Shown here: positions 53,259 through 61,328 of the stretch, one piece after another
How the letters are laid out: each line of letters starts with the position of its first letter
Position numbering within the stretch: position 1 is the first letter of the stretch
Source of the DNA: Bacilli bacterium
GTDB lineage: Bacteria; Bacillota_I; Bacilli_A; RF39; UBA660
NCBI GenBank assembly: GCA_017548925.1
Contig: JAFYYX010000001.1
Coordinates: 156,829 to 220,828 of the forward strand
DNA: 64,000 bases
Direction of reading: 5' to 3'
Notes under the pieces: generated by a model
The model's input: only the letters and a program-made list of their open reading frames with translations
What the model was told of the DNA's origin: nothing
Database searches by the model: none
Made by a program: the position numbers and the translations under genes

Positions 53259-54173
53259 TTATTCTTCAATATTTACTTCTAAGTAATCTGTAATAAATTT
53301 CTTAGGTGCTGTAGTTAAAAGGTTATAATCATATGCTATTTCAAGATCTACTGTAGGAAGTTTTTCTTTTACTTCAATAACTTCAATTTCACCATCTTTA
53401 ACTCGAGATGAAATAATATCTTCCATTATGTAACCAATACCAAGTCCATGATTAACAAAAGATAGAATCATTTCACTTGTATGGATATTTATAACGTTAT
53501 TAACTTTAATATTATGTTTAGCTAAAACTTCATCAAGTGCATTTCTATTAGCTGTTCCAGGTATTGGAAGAACTAGTGGTTTATTAACTAAATCTTTAAT
53601 TGATTTAATATCTTTATAATTAAAAGATGTAACATCTTTTTTAACAGCAAATTTATAATTAACATCTCTTAATTTTTTTATTGTAAGTTCATCACTTTCT
53701 TCACCAATTATAGGTGCAGTATCAACAATAAAATCAACTTTATGAGATCTAAATAAATCTAGTAGATATGCAGTACCACCGGTAATAACAGATATTTCAA
53801 TATTAGGATATTTTTCATGAAATGCTACAACTTTATCAAATAAGAAGAATATTCCTAAGTTTGATGGCATACCTATTGAAAGTTTTCCTCTTTCCAAGTT
53901 ATCTGTTTCAACCATAACTCTTTCGGCAGTAATTAAAGTATTATATGATTTTTCAACATAATATAATAATTCTTTACCTTTTTCAGTTAAATCAACACCA
54001 TTACTTTTTCTATAAAATAAAGTAGTATTTAAATCACTTTCTAGTTTTTTAATAGCTTTACTAATTGCAGGTTGTGAAGTAAAAGATGCTTCAGCTGCTT
54101 TGGAAATACTACCATATTTTGCTACGTCATAAAAAGTCTTGTAGAAGTTTAAATTGATATTACTTTTATACAT
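53259..54173 (-). CDS. LysR-type transcriptional regulator
   Basis: 304 residues, normal. N-terminal winged HTH (about 5-65): FYDVAKYGSISKAAEASFTS, QPAISKAIKKLE and FYRKSNGVDLTEKG. C-terminal periplasmic-binding-like effector domain (about 90-300), with GKLSIGMPSNLGIFFL at its start. Divergent from tspO across 96 bases that hold a perfect inverted repeat; by family rule it regulates itself and tspO. Effector unknown. GAGGCGATTTG precedes the ATG. Confidence 0.93.
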   Translation of the reverse strand: MYKSNINLNFYKTFYDVAKYGSISKAAEASFTSQPAISKAIKKLESDLNTTLFYRKSNGVDLTEKGKELLYYVEKSYNTLITAERVMVETDNLERGKLSIGMPSNLGIFFLFDKVVAFHEKYPNIEISVITGGTAYLLDLFRSHKVDFIVDTAPIIGEESDELTIKKLRDVNYKFAVKKDVTSFNYKDIKSIKDLVNKPLVLPIPGTANRNALDEVLAKHNIKVNNVINIHTSEMILSFVNHGLGIGYIMEDIISSRVKDGEIEVIEVKEKLPTVDLEIAYDYNLLTTAPKKFITDYLEVNIEE

Positions 54174-54200
54174 ATCAAATCGCCTCAGTTCTAAATTAAT

Positions 54201-54228
54201 ATTATACCCATAATTTTATACTTGTAAA
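54201..54228 (-). promoter_or_regulatory. Promoter of the LysR gene
   Basis: Minus strand: TTTACA (54228-54223), 16-bp spacer, TATAAT (54206-54201). The left arm of the inverted repeat lies in the spacer, consistent with autorepression. Confidence 0.65.
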
Positions 54229-54245
54229 CATTAAAGTATAAAATT
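54212..54245. promoter_or_regulatory. Perfect 12-bp inverted repeat, probable LysR operator
   Basis: AATTTTATACTT, 10 bp, AAGTATAAAATT. The left arm lies in the lysR promoter; the right arm lies where a -35 for tspO would be (its -10 TATACT is at 54258-54263). LysR operators are dyads with AT-rich arms (T-N11-A). Confidence 0.65.
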
Positions 54246-54269
54246 TACAAATTTGTATATACTATTAAT

Positions 54270-54719
54270 ATGAAAAATATATTAAAGAAAAATATCGTTA
54301 TAATAGGTTTAACTTTTTTAATACCGGGAATAATTTCTTTTTTAATAAAAGATAGTTTTGCAATGTATAAAAGTTTAGTTCAACCTAAATTTTCTCCACC
54401 AGCTTATTTCTTTCCAATAGCATGGAGTGTTTTATATTTACTAATGTCTATTGCTGCTATATTAACAAAAGAAAATGATAAATGTTTAAAATTATATTAT
54501 CTTCAATTATTTTTTAATATTATATGGACACCTATATTCTTTTTATTTAAAAATTATTTATTAGCATTAATTGATTTACTAGTATTATTAGGTACAGTTT
54601 TATGTATGACTTATAAGTTCTTTAATGAAAACAATAAAACTATATATTTACTAATTCCTTATATATTATGGCTATTATTTGCTCTTTATCTGAATTACTT
54701 TGTGTACTTATATAATTAG
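54270..54719 (+). CDS. tspO: TspO/MBR family membrane protein
   Basis: 149 residues, five transmembrane helices, as usual for the translocator protein family that binds porphyrins and affects stress or tetrapyrrole homeostasis. Matching parts: the PKFSPPAYFFPIAWSVLYLL segment of helix 2 and FFNIIWTPIFFLF of helix 3. No ribosome binding site; TATACT ends 6 bases before the ATG, so a leaderless message is possible. Probably controlled by the divergent LysR regulator. Confidence 0.9.
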   Translation: MKNILKKNIVIIGLTFLIPGIISFLIKDSFAMYKSLVQPKFSPPAYFFPIAWSVLYLLMSIAAILTKENDKCLKLYYLQLFFNIIWTPIFFLFKNYLLALIDLLVLLGTVLCMTYKFFNENNKTIYLLIPYILWLLFALYLNYFVYLYN

Positions 54720-54727
54720 ATAAAATA

Positions 54728-54736
54728 TGTTATAAT
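54728..54736 (+). promoter_or_regulatory. Extended -10 promoter of the ABC exporter operon
   Basis: TGTTATAAT; weak -35. Start 20 bases before the AAGGTGATTT ribosome binding site region. Confidence 0.55.
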
Positions 54737-54756
54737 TCTTTAAGGTGATTTAAAGA

Positions 54757-55467
54757 ATGATAACAATAAAAAATTTAAAAAAATCATATGGAAAAAATGA
54801 AGTTTTAAAAGGAATAAACTTAACTATTAATGAAGGTGATATATATGCCTTTGTTGGATCTAATGGAGCAGGTAAAACTACTACTATTAAATCAATGCTT
54901 GGTATTTTACCTTTTGATTCAGGTGATGTTTTATATGATGATTTATCTATTAAAACAGATGGTCTTAAAATAAAAGAAGAACTAGCATATATACCAGATA
55001 ATCCTGATATTTATGAACATTTAACAGGTCTTGAATATCTTAATTTTATTGCTGATATGTATGAAACAAGCGAAGAATACAGAAATAAAAAAATAAAAGA
55101 GTATGCTAAAGAATTAGAAATAGATACTAAACTAAATGATAAAATTGGAAGCTATTCTCATGGTATGAAGCAAAAAATAGTTATTATTTCTGCACTCATT
55201 CATGATCCTAAAGTAATAATTATGGATGAACCATTTGTAGGACTTGACCCTATATCAACTCATACATTAAAAGAAATAATGAAGAAATTAACAAAAGAAG
55301 GAAAAATTATTTTCTTCTCAACACATGTACTTGATGTTGCTGAAAAATTATGTAATAAAATAGCAATTATTAAAAATGGAAAAATCATTGCTGAAGGTTC
55401 AATGAAAGAATTAACAAAGAATTCTTCTCTAGAAGATATCTTTTTGGAACTTGTAAGTAATGAATAA
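54757..55467 (+). CDS. ABC transporter ATP-binding protein
   Basis: 236 residues. Walker A GSNGAGKTTT (about 35-44), Q-loop YIPDNP, signature YSHGMKQK and Walker B IIMDEPFVGLDP, H-loop FSTHV. It belongs to the CcmA/multidrug and ABC-2 exporter type rather than importers. The 3' end overlaps the permease gene by 8 bases. Substrate unknown. AAGGTGATTT precedes ATG 54757. Confidence 0.94.
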   Translation: MITIKNLKKSYGKNEVLKGINLTINEGDIYAFVGSNGAGKTTTIKSMLGILPFDSGDVLYDDLSIKTDGLKIKEELAYIPDNPDIYEHLTGLEYLNFIADMYETSEEYRNKKIKEYAKELEIDTKLNDKIGSYSHGMKQKIVIISALIHDPKVIIMDEPFVGLDPISTHTLKEIMKKLTKEGKIIFFSTHVLDVAEKLCNKIAIIKNGKIIAEGSMKELTKNSSLEDIFLELVSNE

Positions 55468-57022
55468 ATTTCTAAGTTTAATGAAAGTTAATATCTTAGG
55501 TTTAATTAGAGGAAAAGAAAGAAAAAAGAAAAAAATATCACATGGAATAATTTTGATATTAGTAGGAGCATTATTCTTATATTATGCTTATAGATTTGCT
55601 AAACTTTCTATGAAAGGATTAGTATTTATTCATAGTGAATATATAATTCTACCTGAATTCTTTGCTATTTCATCTATACTACTTATATTTATTAACTATA
55701 AAAAAATAAATGGCTTATTTTTTAAAAGTAAAGATTTTGATCTTTTAGATGCTATGCCAATAAAAAGAAGTTATATAGTTATAAGCAAAATGTTAGAACT
55801 TTATTTATCTGCACTCGCAGTAACATGTGTATTTTTGCTTCCAGCATATTACCTATATATAACTAACGTATCAACTGATATAGCATTTCATATTTATTAT
55901 TTTATTTCTTTATTATTTGTACCAATGATACCTGTATTTGTATCAACATGTATTGGATATTTAATTAGTTTTGTAAGTTCTTTCTTTAAAAGAAAAGATG
56001 TAGTGCAGCTAATTGGTAGTATTTTAGTTATAGTAGGAGCTTATTATTTAGGACTTCATTCAACTAACTTAAATTCTAGTGATTATGCTAATTTTGGTAA
56101 AGTAATACTAGAAGTATTTAATAGATATTATCCAATAACTATATTCTATAAGAATATTGTTATTGATTATGATATTCCATCATTATTCTTCTATATATTA
56201 ATAAATGTAGGATTAATGGCTTTAATTACATTTATTATTACTAAGTCATTTGCATTTATTAATGGAAGATTACATCAAGCTCAAACAAGTAGAAATAAAA
56301 AAATTAAAGATAGAAAGAAATTAAGTAGAACTGGTACTCTTCTTAAAAAAGATTATAAAAGATTATTTTCATCAACTACATATTTACTTAATACATGTAC
56401 TGGTGTAATAATTACAATTCTTTTATGCATAGGTTTTTTAAAAACAAAAAATGGTGGAGTATTTGGTGAACTAATTAATGGTACTAAAGCAGCAAAATAT
56501 ATTATACCTTTTATGTATTCTATGTTTTTTGGATACATCTATCCAACAGCTGTATCTTTATCACTTGAAGGTAAAAACTTTTATATACTAAGAGTTTTAC
56601 CACTATCATTTAAAAATATCATAAAAGAAAAAGATATCTTTCATTTAAGTATATCTATTCCAATGACATTACTTGCATTTTTTACAATAATGTATAAATT
56701 AAATATGAGTATGTATACTGCATCTTTAATATATTTATTTATGCTGTTAGTAGTATTCTTTTATTCAAAAATTCATTTACTTCTTGATGTTATATTTTTA
56801 AATATAACTTGGGAAAATGAAGTTAAATTAATTAAAAGAAGTATGCAAACAATCATATCTTTACTAATATCATTTAGTTTTATGTTTATTGGAGCTGCCA
56901 TGAATTTAAATTCAGATTTAGAATTATTAATTATTGATATAGGTGTATTAATGGCTATTATAATTACTCACATCATATTAGTTAAATTTGGTACTCATAA
57001 ATTTAATAAAACTGTAGGTTAA
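55460..57022 (+). CDS. ABC transporter permease, multi-pass
   Basis: 520 residues, with about ten hydrophobic segments grouped in two blocks (about 25-270 and 310-515), separated by a charged loop (about 275-300). Likely the membrane partner of the preceding ATPase, forming an ABC-2 type exporter; two related halves would fit an internal duplication, though that was not tested. Substrate unknown. Confidence 0.87.
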   Translation: MNKFLSLMKVNILGLIRGKERKKKKISHGIILILVGALFLYYAYRFAKLSMKGLVFIHSEYIILPEFFAISSILLIFINYKKINGLFFKSKDFDLLDAMPIKRSYIVISKMLELYLSALAVTCVFLLPAYYLYITNVSTDIAFHIYYFISLLFVPMIPVFVSTCIGYLISFVSSFFKRKDVVQLIGSILVIVGAYYLGLHSTNLNSSDYANFGKVILEVFNRYYPITIFYKNIVIDYDIPSLFFYILINVGLMALITFIITKSFAFINGRLHQAQTSRNKKIKDRKKLSRTGTLLKKDYKRLFSSTTYLLNTCTGVIITILLCIGFLKTKNGGVFGELINGTKAAKYIIPFMYSMFFGYIYPTAVSLSLEGKNFYILRVLPLSFKNIIKEKDIFHLSISIPMTLLAFFTIMYKLNMSMYTASLIYLFMLLVVFFYSKIHLLLDVIFLNITWENEVKLIKRSMQTIISLLISFSFMFIGAAMNLNSDLELLIIDIGVLMAIIITHIILVKFGTHKFNKTVG

Positions 57023-57027
57023 AATTA

Positions 57028-57062
57028 AAATAAATAGTTTTTATAACTATTTATTTTTTTTA
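57028..57062 (+). terminator. Terminator of the ABC exporter operon
   Basis: 12-bp perfect stem AAATAAATAGTT / AACTATTTATTT, loop TTTAT, T6. Confidence 0.88.
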
Positions 57063-57105
57063 ATTATTATGGTATTCTACACATAAGGAAAAAAAGGTGA
57101 TCTAT

Positions 57106-57783
57106 ATGCTAGTATGGGGAAAAAATGTCTTTAATGAAATTGATACTACTAAAATAAGAAAAGTATATATTGATAAAAATAAAGAAAGAGAATTTATTCC
57201 ATATTTAAAAGAACATAAACTTAGATATGATTTAGTAGATAAAAGAGTCTTAGATGATATGTCTGCTAAGAATAACCAAGGTATTGTTGTTGATATTTAT
57301 GATTATGAATATAAAGAGCTAGAATCATGCTATAACGATGATTTAGTTTTAATGCTTGATCACTTAGAAGATCCTCATAACTTTGGTGCTATCATAAGAA
57401 CTTGTGAATGTGCTGGAGTAAAACATATTATTATTCCAAAAGATAGATCAGTTAGAGTTAATGAAACTGTTATTAAAGTATCAACAGGAGCTATAAGCTA
57501 TGTTGATGTAATCATGGTTTCAAATTTATCTAATGCTATTGATAAATTAAAGAATAATGGATTTTTTGTTTATGGAGCAGATATGGATGGTAAAAATTAT
57601 ACTGATGTAGATTATGCTGATAAGAAAGTTTTAATTATTGGTAATGAAGGAAAAGGAATAAGTAATATTGTTTCTGATAACTGTGATGAAATTATATCTA
57701 TTCCTATGGAAGGTAAAATTAATAGTTTAAATGCATCTGTTAGTGCTGGTATTTTAATATATGGAATCAAAGGTGTTAAATGA
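57106..57783 (+). CDS. rlmB: TrmH/RlmB family 23S rRNA 2'-O-methyltransferase
   Basis: SPOUT methyltransferase. 225 residues from ATG 57106 (MLVWGKNVFNE); the GTG at 57097 is part of the AAAAGGTGATC ribosome binding site. Motif 1 NFGAIIRTCECAG, motif 2 IIGNEGKGIS and motif 3 IPMEGKINSLNASVSAGIL form the knot and bind AdoMet. Usual partner in the cysS-rlmB-sigH-secE-nusG block of Firmicutes; here cysS is 26 kb away. The stop TGA overlaps the next ATG (ATGA). Confidence 0.95.
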   Translation: MLVWGKNVFNEIDTTKIRKVYIDKNKEREFIPYLKEHKLRYDLVDKRVLDDMSAKNNQGIVVDIYDYEYKELESCYNDDLVLMLDHLEDPHNFGAIIRTCECAGVKHIIIPKDRSVRVNETVIKVSTGAISYVDVIMVSNLSNAIDKLKNNGFFVYGADMDGKNYTDVDYADKKVLIIGNEGKGISNIVSDNCDEIISIPMEGKINSLNASVSAGILIYGIKGVK

Positions 57784-58394
57784 AAAGCGAATACAAAGAT
57801 GAACAGTTAATTGAACTTGTTCATGAAAATAATGAAGATGCTAAAAGTATATTATTTAATCGATATAAGGATAAAATTGATTATTTAATTAAAAAATATA
57901 CTATTGTTGCTAAAACACTTGGTATAGATATAAAAGATTTAAATCAAGAAGCTTTAGTTGGTTTTACTGATGCAATTTTAAATTATATACCTGAAAAAGA
58001 AGCATCTTTATCAACATATATTTGCGTATGTGTTGAAAGAAAAATTAAAAAAGCATGTATTAAAGCAAGTACTACTAAGCATCAAATAATGAAAGATACA
58101 TTATCTCTTGATTATACTTATGATGATATTAATATTCCGCTAAAAGAATTAATTGAAGATGTAGATTCCGATCCATTAATAAAAATTACAGAGCAAGAAA
58201 GATATGAAGAATTATTAGAACAAATCAAAAAATCATTAAGTGATAATGAAGCTCCAGTATTTGATTTAATGATTCTTGGACTTGACTATAAAGATATTGC
58301 AAATATTCTTGATAAAGAAGCTAAACAAATAGATAATGCAATTCAAAGAATTAAGTCAAAAATCAAAAAAATATTAGAAGAAAGAAATAAGTAA
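57780..58394 (+). CDS. sigH: Sigma-70 family factor, SigH-like
   Basis: 204 residues. Region 2 lies in the first about 95 residues (IDIKDLNQEALVGFTDAIL is the 2.2/2.3 part); region 4 is at about 150-200 (FDLMILGLDYKDIANILDKE, then QIDNAIQRIKSKIKK). Lacking region 1.1/3, it fits SigH/Sig30, the stationary-phase and sporulation-initiation factor that lies between rlmB and secE in Bacillus. Identification as sigH rests on this position as much as on the sequence. Region 2.4 and 4.2 are quite divergent. Coupled to rlmB by an ATGA overlap. Confidence 0.85.
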   Translation: MKSEYKDEQLIELVHENNEDAKSILFNRYKDKIDYLIKKYTIVAKTLGIDIKDLNQEALVGFTDAILNYIPEKEASLSTYICVCVERKIKKACIKASTTKHQIMKDTLSLDYTYDDINIPLKELIEDVDSDPLIKITEQERYEELLEQIKKSLSDNEAPVFDLMILGLDYKDIANILDKEAKQIDNAIQRIKSKIKKILEERNK

Positions 58395-58404
58395 ATTTTT
58401 CTTG

Positions 58405-58457
58405 AAAAAAACACTTTTTCTTGATAATATATATTCAAGCACGAAAGTGTTTTTTAT
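58405..58457 (+). terminator. Terminator after sigH
   Basis: 12-bp outer stem AAAAAACACTTT / AAAGTGTTTTTT, with an inner hairpin CTTGA / TCAAG in the loop, then T run. Confidence 0.75.
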
Positions 58458-58483
58458 TTGAAAAAATTTAATGAGGTGTTTTT

Positions 58484-58699
58484 GTGAAAAAAGATAATGC
58501 AAAAAAACAAACAAAAGTTAAAAAAGAAGGTTACCTAAAGGGAGTTTCTAAAGAACTTTCTAAAGTAAAATGGCCTGAGAGAAAAGAAGTATTTAAATAT
58601 ACTATTTCTACAATTATTTTTATTCTAATTGTAGTAGGTTTCTTCATTTTACTAACTATGGGAATGTCTTGGGTTATAAAAATGGTAAGGGGTGCATAA
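58484..58699 (+). CDS. secE: Preprotein translocase subunit SecE
   Basis: 71 residues with GTG start (GAGGTG 7 bases upstream). Amphipathic region LKGVSKELSKVKWPERKEV and one C-terminal transmembrane helix (about 41-63) as in Gram-positive SecE. Partner of SecY (11.1 kb). The ribosomal L33 gene (rpmG) that often precedes it is not present. nusG follows 3 bases later. Confidence 0.95.
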   Translation: MKKDNAKKQTKVKKEGYLKGVSKELSKVKWPERKEVFKYTISTIIFILIVVGFFILLTMGMSWVIKMVRGA

Positions 58700-58702
58700 T
58701 CT

Positions 58703-59236
58703 ATGGAAAAAGAATGGTATGTAGTTAATACTTATAGTGGACACGAAAGTAAAGTTAAAGAAAAACTTGAAATGCGTGCTGAATCTATGGGTATGCAAGA
58801 TTACATTTTTAGAGTAATCGTTCCTGAAACAACTGAAGTTGAAGTAAAAGACGGAGTAAAAAAAGAAAAAACTAAAAAAATGTTCCCTGGTTATATTTTA
58901 GTTGAAATGATTATGACTGATGAAGCATGGCATTTAGTAAGAAATACTCCTGGTGTTACAGGATTAATTGGTTCTAGTGGACGTGGATCTAAACCAACTC
59001 CACTTTTACCTCAAGAAATTGATAGAGTTTTAGCTAATATGGGACTTTCTCGTCTTAATATTGAATCTGAAATTGCTATTGGTGATGAAGTATCAATTAC
59101 TGATGGTCCATTTAAAGGAATGCATGGTAAAGTTGATGCTATTAATGCAGAAACAAATCGTTTATCTATATTAATTGATTTATTTGGTCAAGAAACTTCA
59201 GTTGAGGTTGAATTATTCCAAGTAAGTAAAAACTAA
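58703..59236 (+). CDS. nusG: Transcription termination/antitermination factor NusG
   Basis: Links transcription and translation; binds RNA polymerase and S10. 177 residues. The NGN domain has EWYVVNTYSGHESKVKEKL and the C-terminal KOW domain GDEVSITDGPFKGMHGKV (about 127-144), ending FGQETSVEVELFQV. In most bacteria rplK and rplA follow; here there is a terminator. Confidence 0.97.
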   Translation: MEKEWYVVNTYSGHESKVKEKLEMRAESMGMQDYIFRVIVPETTEVEVKDGVKKEKTKKMFPGYILVEMIMTDEAWHLVRNTPGVTGLIGSSGRGSKPTPLLPQEIDRVLANMGLSRLNIESEIAIGDEVSITDGPFKGMHGKVDAINAETNRLSILIDLFGQETSVEVELFQVSKN

Positions 59237-59261
59237 AGAGTGATTTATCACTCTTTTTTTA
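59235..59261 (+). terminator. Terminator of secE-nusG
   Basis: 9-bp stem AAAGAGTGA / TCACTCTTT, 4-nt loop, T7, followed by extended -10 TGTTATAAT (59285-59293). Confidence 0.9.
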
Positions 59262-59315
59262 TGTTTATATAAATAATAATTTAGTGTTATAATAAAAATA
59301 TGGAGGATAATCTTT

Positions 59316-61292
59316 ATGGAAAATAAAAAAACAACCACAACTAAAAAGAAAACAACAAGTTCAAGTGCAAAAAAACCTTCAACAGCTAAAAAGGTGAGTA
59401 CTGGAACTAAAAAAACAACTACTACTTCTAAAAGTGCTGCTGCAAAAAAAAGTACAACAACAAAAAAATCAGTAGCAACTAAAGCTGGAACAAAGAAAAC
59501 ATCATCAACTACTAAAAAAACGACTGCAACTAAAAAAACAACTACAACAAAAAAACCTGCTACATCAAAAACAACATCTAAAAAAATAGACGCATTAATT
59601 AAAGAAGTTGATAAACCAATTGATCCTATTGAAAAACTTATTAAAGAAAGTGAACAAAAGAAAAAGATTGAAGCAAAAGAAGTAGTTATTGAAGAACCAA
59701 CTAAAAAAGAAGAAATCGTAGAAAGTAAAAATTATAATGAAAAACCAGAACTAGTAACAAAGAAGAAAAAACTTAAATTAAAAATAAAACCATTATTAAA
59801 ATTATTAATTTTAATAATAGTTATAGTTCTTGCAACTATATATGTACCTAAATTTTTTGATAAGAAAGATTCATACAAAGATAAAGCTACATATTCAACA
59901 TCATTCTTTATTAAAAATAATAAAGGTAAATATGCTTTATTTAATGATAAAGGAAAAAAATTAACTGATTTTATTTTTGATTCTGCTAATTCATTTATTG
60001 ATAATTCAGCATTAGTTTATAAAGAAAAAGAAGGATATAAAATTATTAATGAAAAAGGTAAAGATGTTGTTGCCTATGGAAAATATAATTATATTTCTAA
60101 TTATTCTGGATTATATAAAGTAAGATCTGATAAAGGATATAAACTTTTAAATAGTGATGGCAAAACAATTATTGATGCAGAAGAACTTGATGTAAGTTCA
60201 TATGGAGATGACTATCCATTTGTTATAGCTATAGCTAACAATGAAATAAAAATAATCTCTTATGATGGAACTGTAATTAAATCTTTAAAACAAAATAAAA
60301 CTGCTAAATCACCAACAGTAAACCATATAAGTGAATACTCAACACTATTTTATGATGGTACAACAATTGTGTTTAATGCAAAAACTAAAAAAGTAATAAC
60401 TAAATTTAGTAGTAACACTCATTATTGCGTTAATGATGCATCTGAAGATGGAAAAATCTTAACATTAAATGCATGTACTGCATGGTTCGAAACATTAACT
60501 GAAAACGGACACAAAGTTATTGTAAAAGATAAAGTAACTGATTTATCTAAAGATTGCGATTCACTTACAATTAATGAAAATATTGTTGTATGTTCATCAG
60601 TAAATGGTGATAGATTTGTTGAAATATCTGGTAAAAAAGCTAAACTAGGAAACAAAATTTCAAATAGAACTGCATATATCGATGAAGAAAATTATGTAAC
60701 AAGAAATAATTCAACATATAAACTAGAATTCTATAAAAAAGGTAAGAAAGTTAAAACAATGGATGCATCTCTTTCATCTATTGGTAAAATGTATAACGAT
60801 ATGTACGTTCTTTATGTAGATAACGCATATGAATTCTATGGTAAAGATGGTAAAAAAGCTATCAAAGAAAGCTTTAAATACGCATCTTCATTTGATAAAA
60901 ACAATCTTGCTAGAGTATCAAAAGATGGCTTGAAATACTATTTACTTAATGAAAAAGGTAAGAAAATTGGTGATGAATATTCATCAATTAGTAGTTATGA
61001 TGAATACTACTTAGTATCTAACAAAGATAACTTAAAAGGTATAATTAACAAAAAAGGTAAAGTTGTTATTGACACTAAATATTCTTCTATTAATATTAAA
61101 CAAATTAGAGATAAATACTATGCTATTGCAACAACTAAAGAGGGTAAATACATATTATATAATCTTGATAATGGAAAACAAATTCAAAAATCAAGTGGAA
61201 CAATAACTGTTAATGATCATTATGTAAAAGTATCTGAAAATAATAAGACATCATATTATACATATAAAGGAAAACTTATTTATTCTGAATAA
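59316..61292 (+). CDS. Membrane-anchored WG-repeat protein with a histone-like basic N-terminus
   Basis: 658 residues. Residues 1-90 are a Lys/Thr/Ser/Ala tail with repeats such as TTKKTTATKKTTTTKK, like eukaryotic H1 or bacterial Hc1 tails; 90-155 is a charged linker; 159-176 is a transmembrane helix (PLLKLLILIIVIVLATIYVP); the remainder is extracytoplasmic with WG-type beta repeats: KYALFNDKGKKL, GYKIINEKGKDV, GYKLLNSDGKTI, KYYLLNEKGKKI and LKGIINKKGKVV. The basic tail would be cytosolic. Nucleic-acid binding is inference. GGAGG 9 bases before ATG 59316. Confidence 0.88.
   Translation: MENKKTTTTKKKTTSSSAKKPSTAKKVSTGTKKTTTTSKSAAAKKSTTTKKSVATKAGTKKTSSTTKKTTATKKTTTTKKPATSKTTSKKIDALIKEVDKPIDPIEKLIKESEQKKKIEAKEVVIEEPTKKEEIVESKNYNEKPELVTKKKKLKLKIKPLLKLLILIIVIVLATIYVPKFFDKKDSYKDKATYSTSFFIKNNKGKYALFNDKGKKLTDFIFDSANSFIDNSALVYKEKEGYKIINEKGKDVVAYGKYNYISNYSGLYKVRSDKGYKLLNSDGKTIIDAEELDVSSYGDDYPFVIAIANNEIKIISYDGTVIKSLKQNKTAKSPTVNHISEYSTLFYDGTTIVFNAKTKKVITKFSSNTHYCVNDASEDGKILTLNACTAWFETLTENGHKVIVKDKVTDLSKDCDSLTINENIVVCSSVNGDRFVEISGKKAKLGNKISNRTAYIDEENYVTRNNSTYKLEFYKKGKKVKTMDASLSSIGKMYNDMYVLYVDNAYEFYGKDGKKAIKESFKYASSFDKNNLARVSKDGLKYYLLNEKGKKIGDEYSSISSYDEYYLVSNKDNLKGIINKKGKVVIDTKYSSINIKQIRDKYYAIATTKEGKYILYNLDNGKQIQKSSGTITVNDHYVKVSENNKTSYYTYKGKLIYSE
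59331..59588 (+). repeat. Low-complexity Lys/Thr coding tract
   Basis: About 85 codons with runs of AAA, ACA and ACT; A/C-rich on this strand, unlike the surrounding sequence. Confidence 0.8.
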
Positions 61293-61328
61293 AAAAAGAA
61301 ATATCTAACTTAAGTTAGATATTTTTTT
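61290..61328. terminator. Bidirectional terminator
   Basis: 11-bp stem AAATATCTAAC / GTTAGATATTT, loop TTAA, with A run and T run on the flanks; serves the WG-protein gene and the convergent ABC importer operon. Confidence 0.88.

Noticed and set aside
57781..57783. UGA as a tryptophan codon (Mycoplasma-like code)
   Set aside because: rlmB and the LysM gene end at TGA at the expected family length, and Trp is encoded by TGG throughout.
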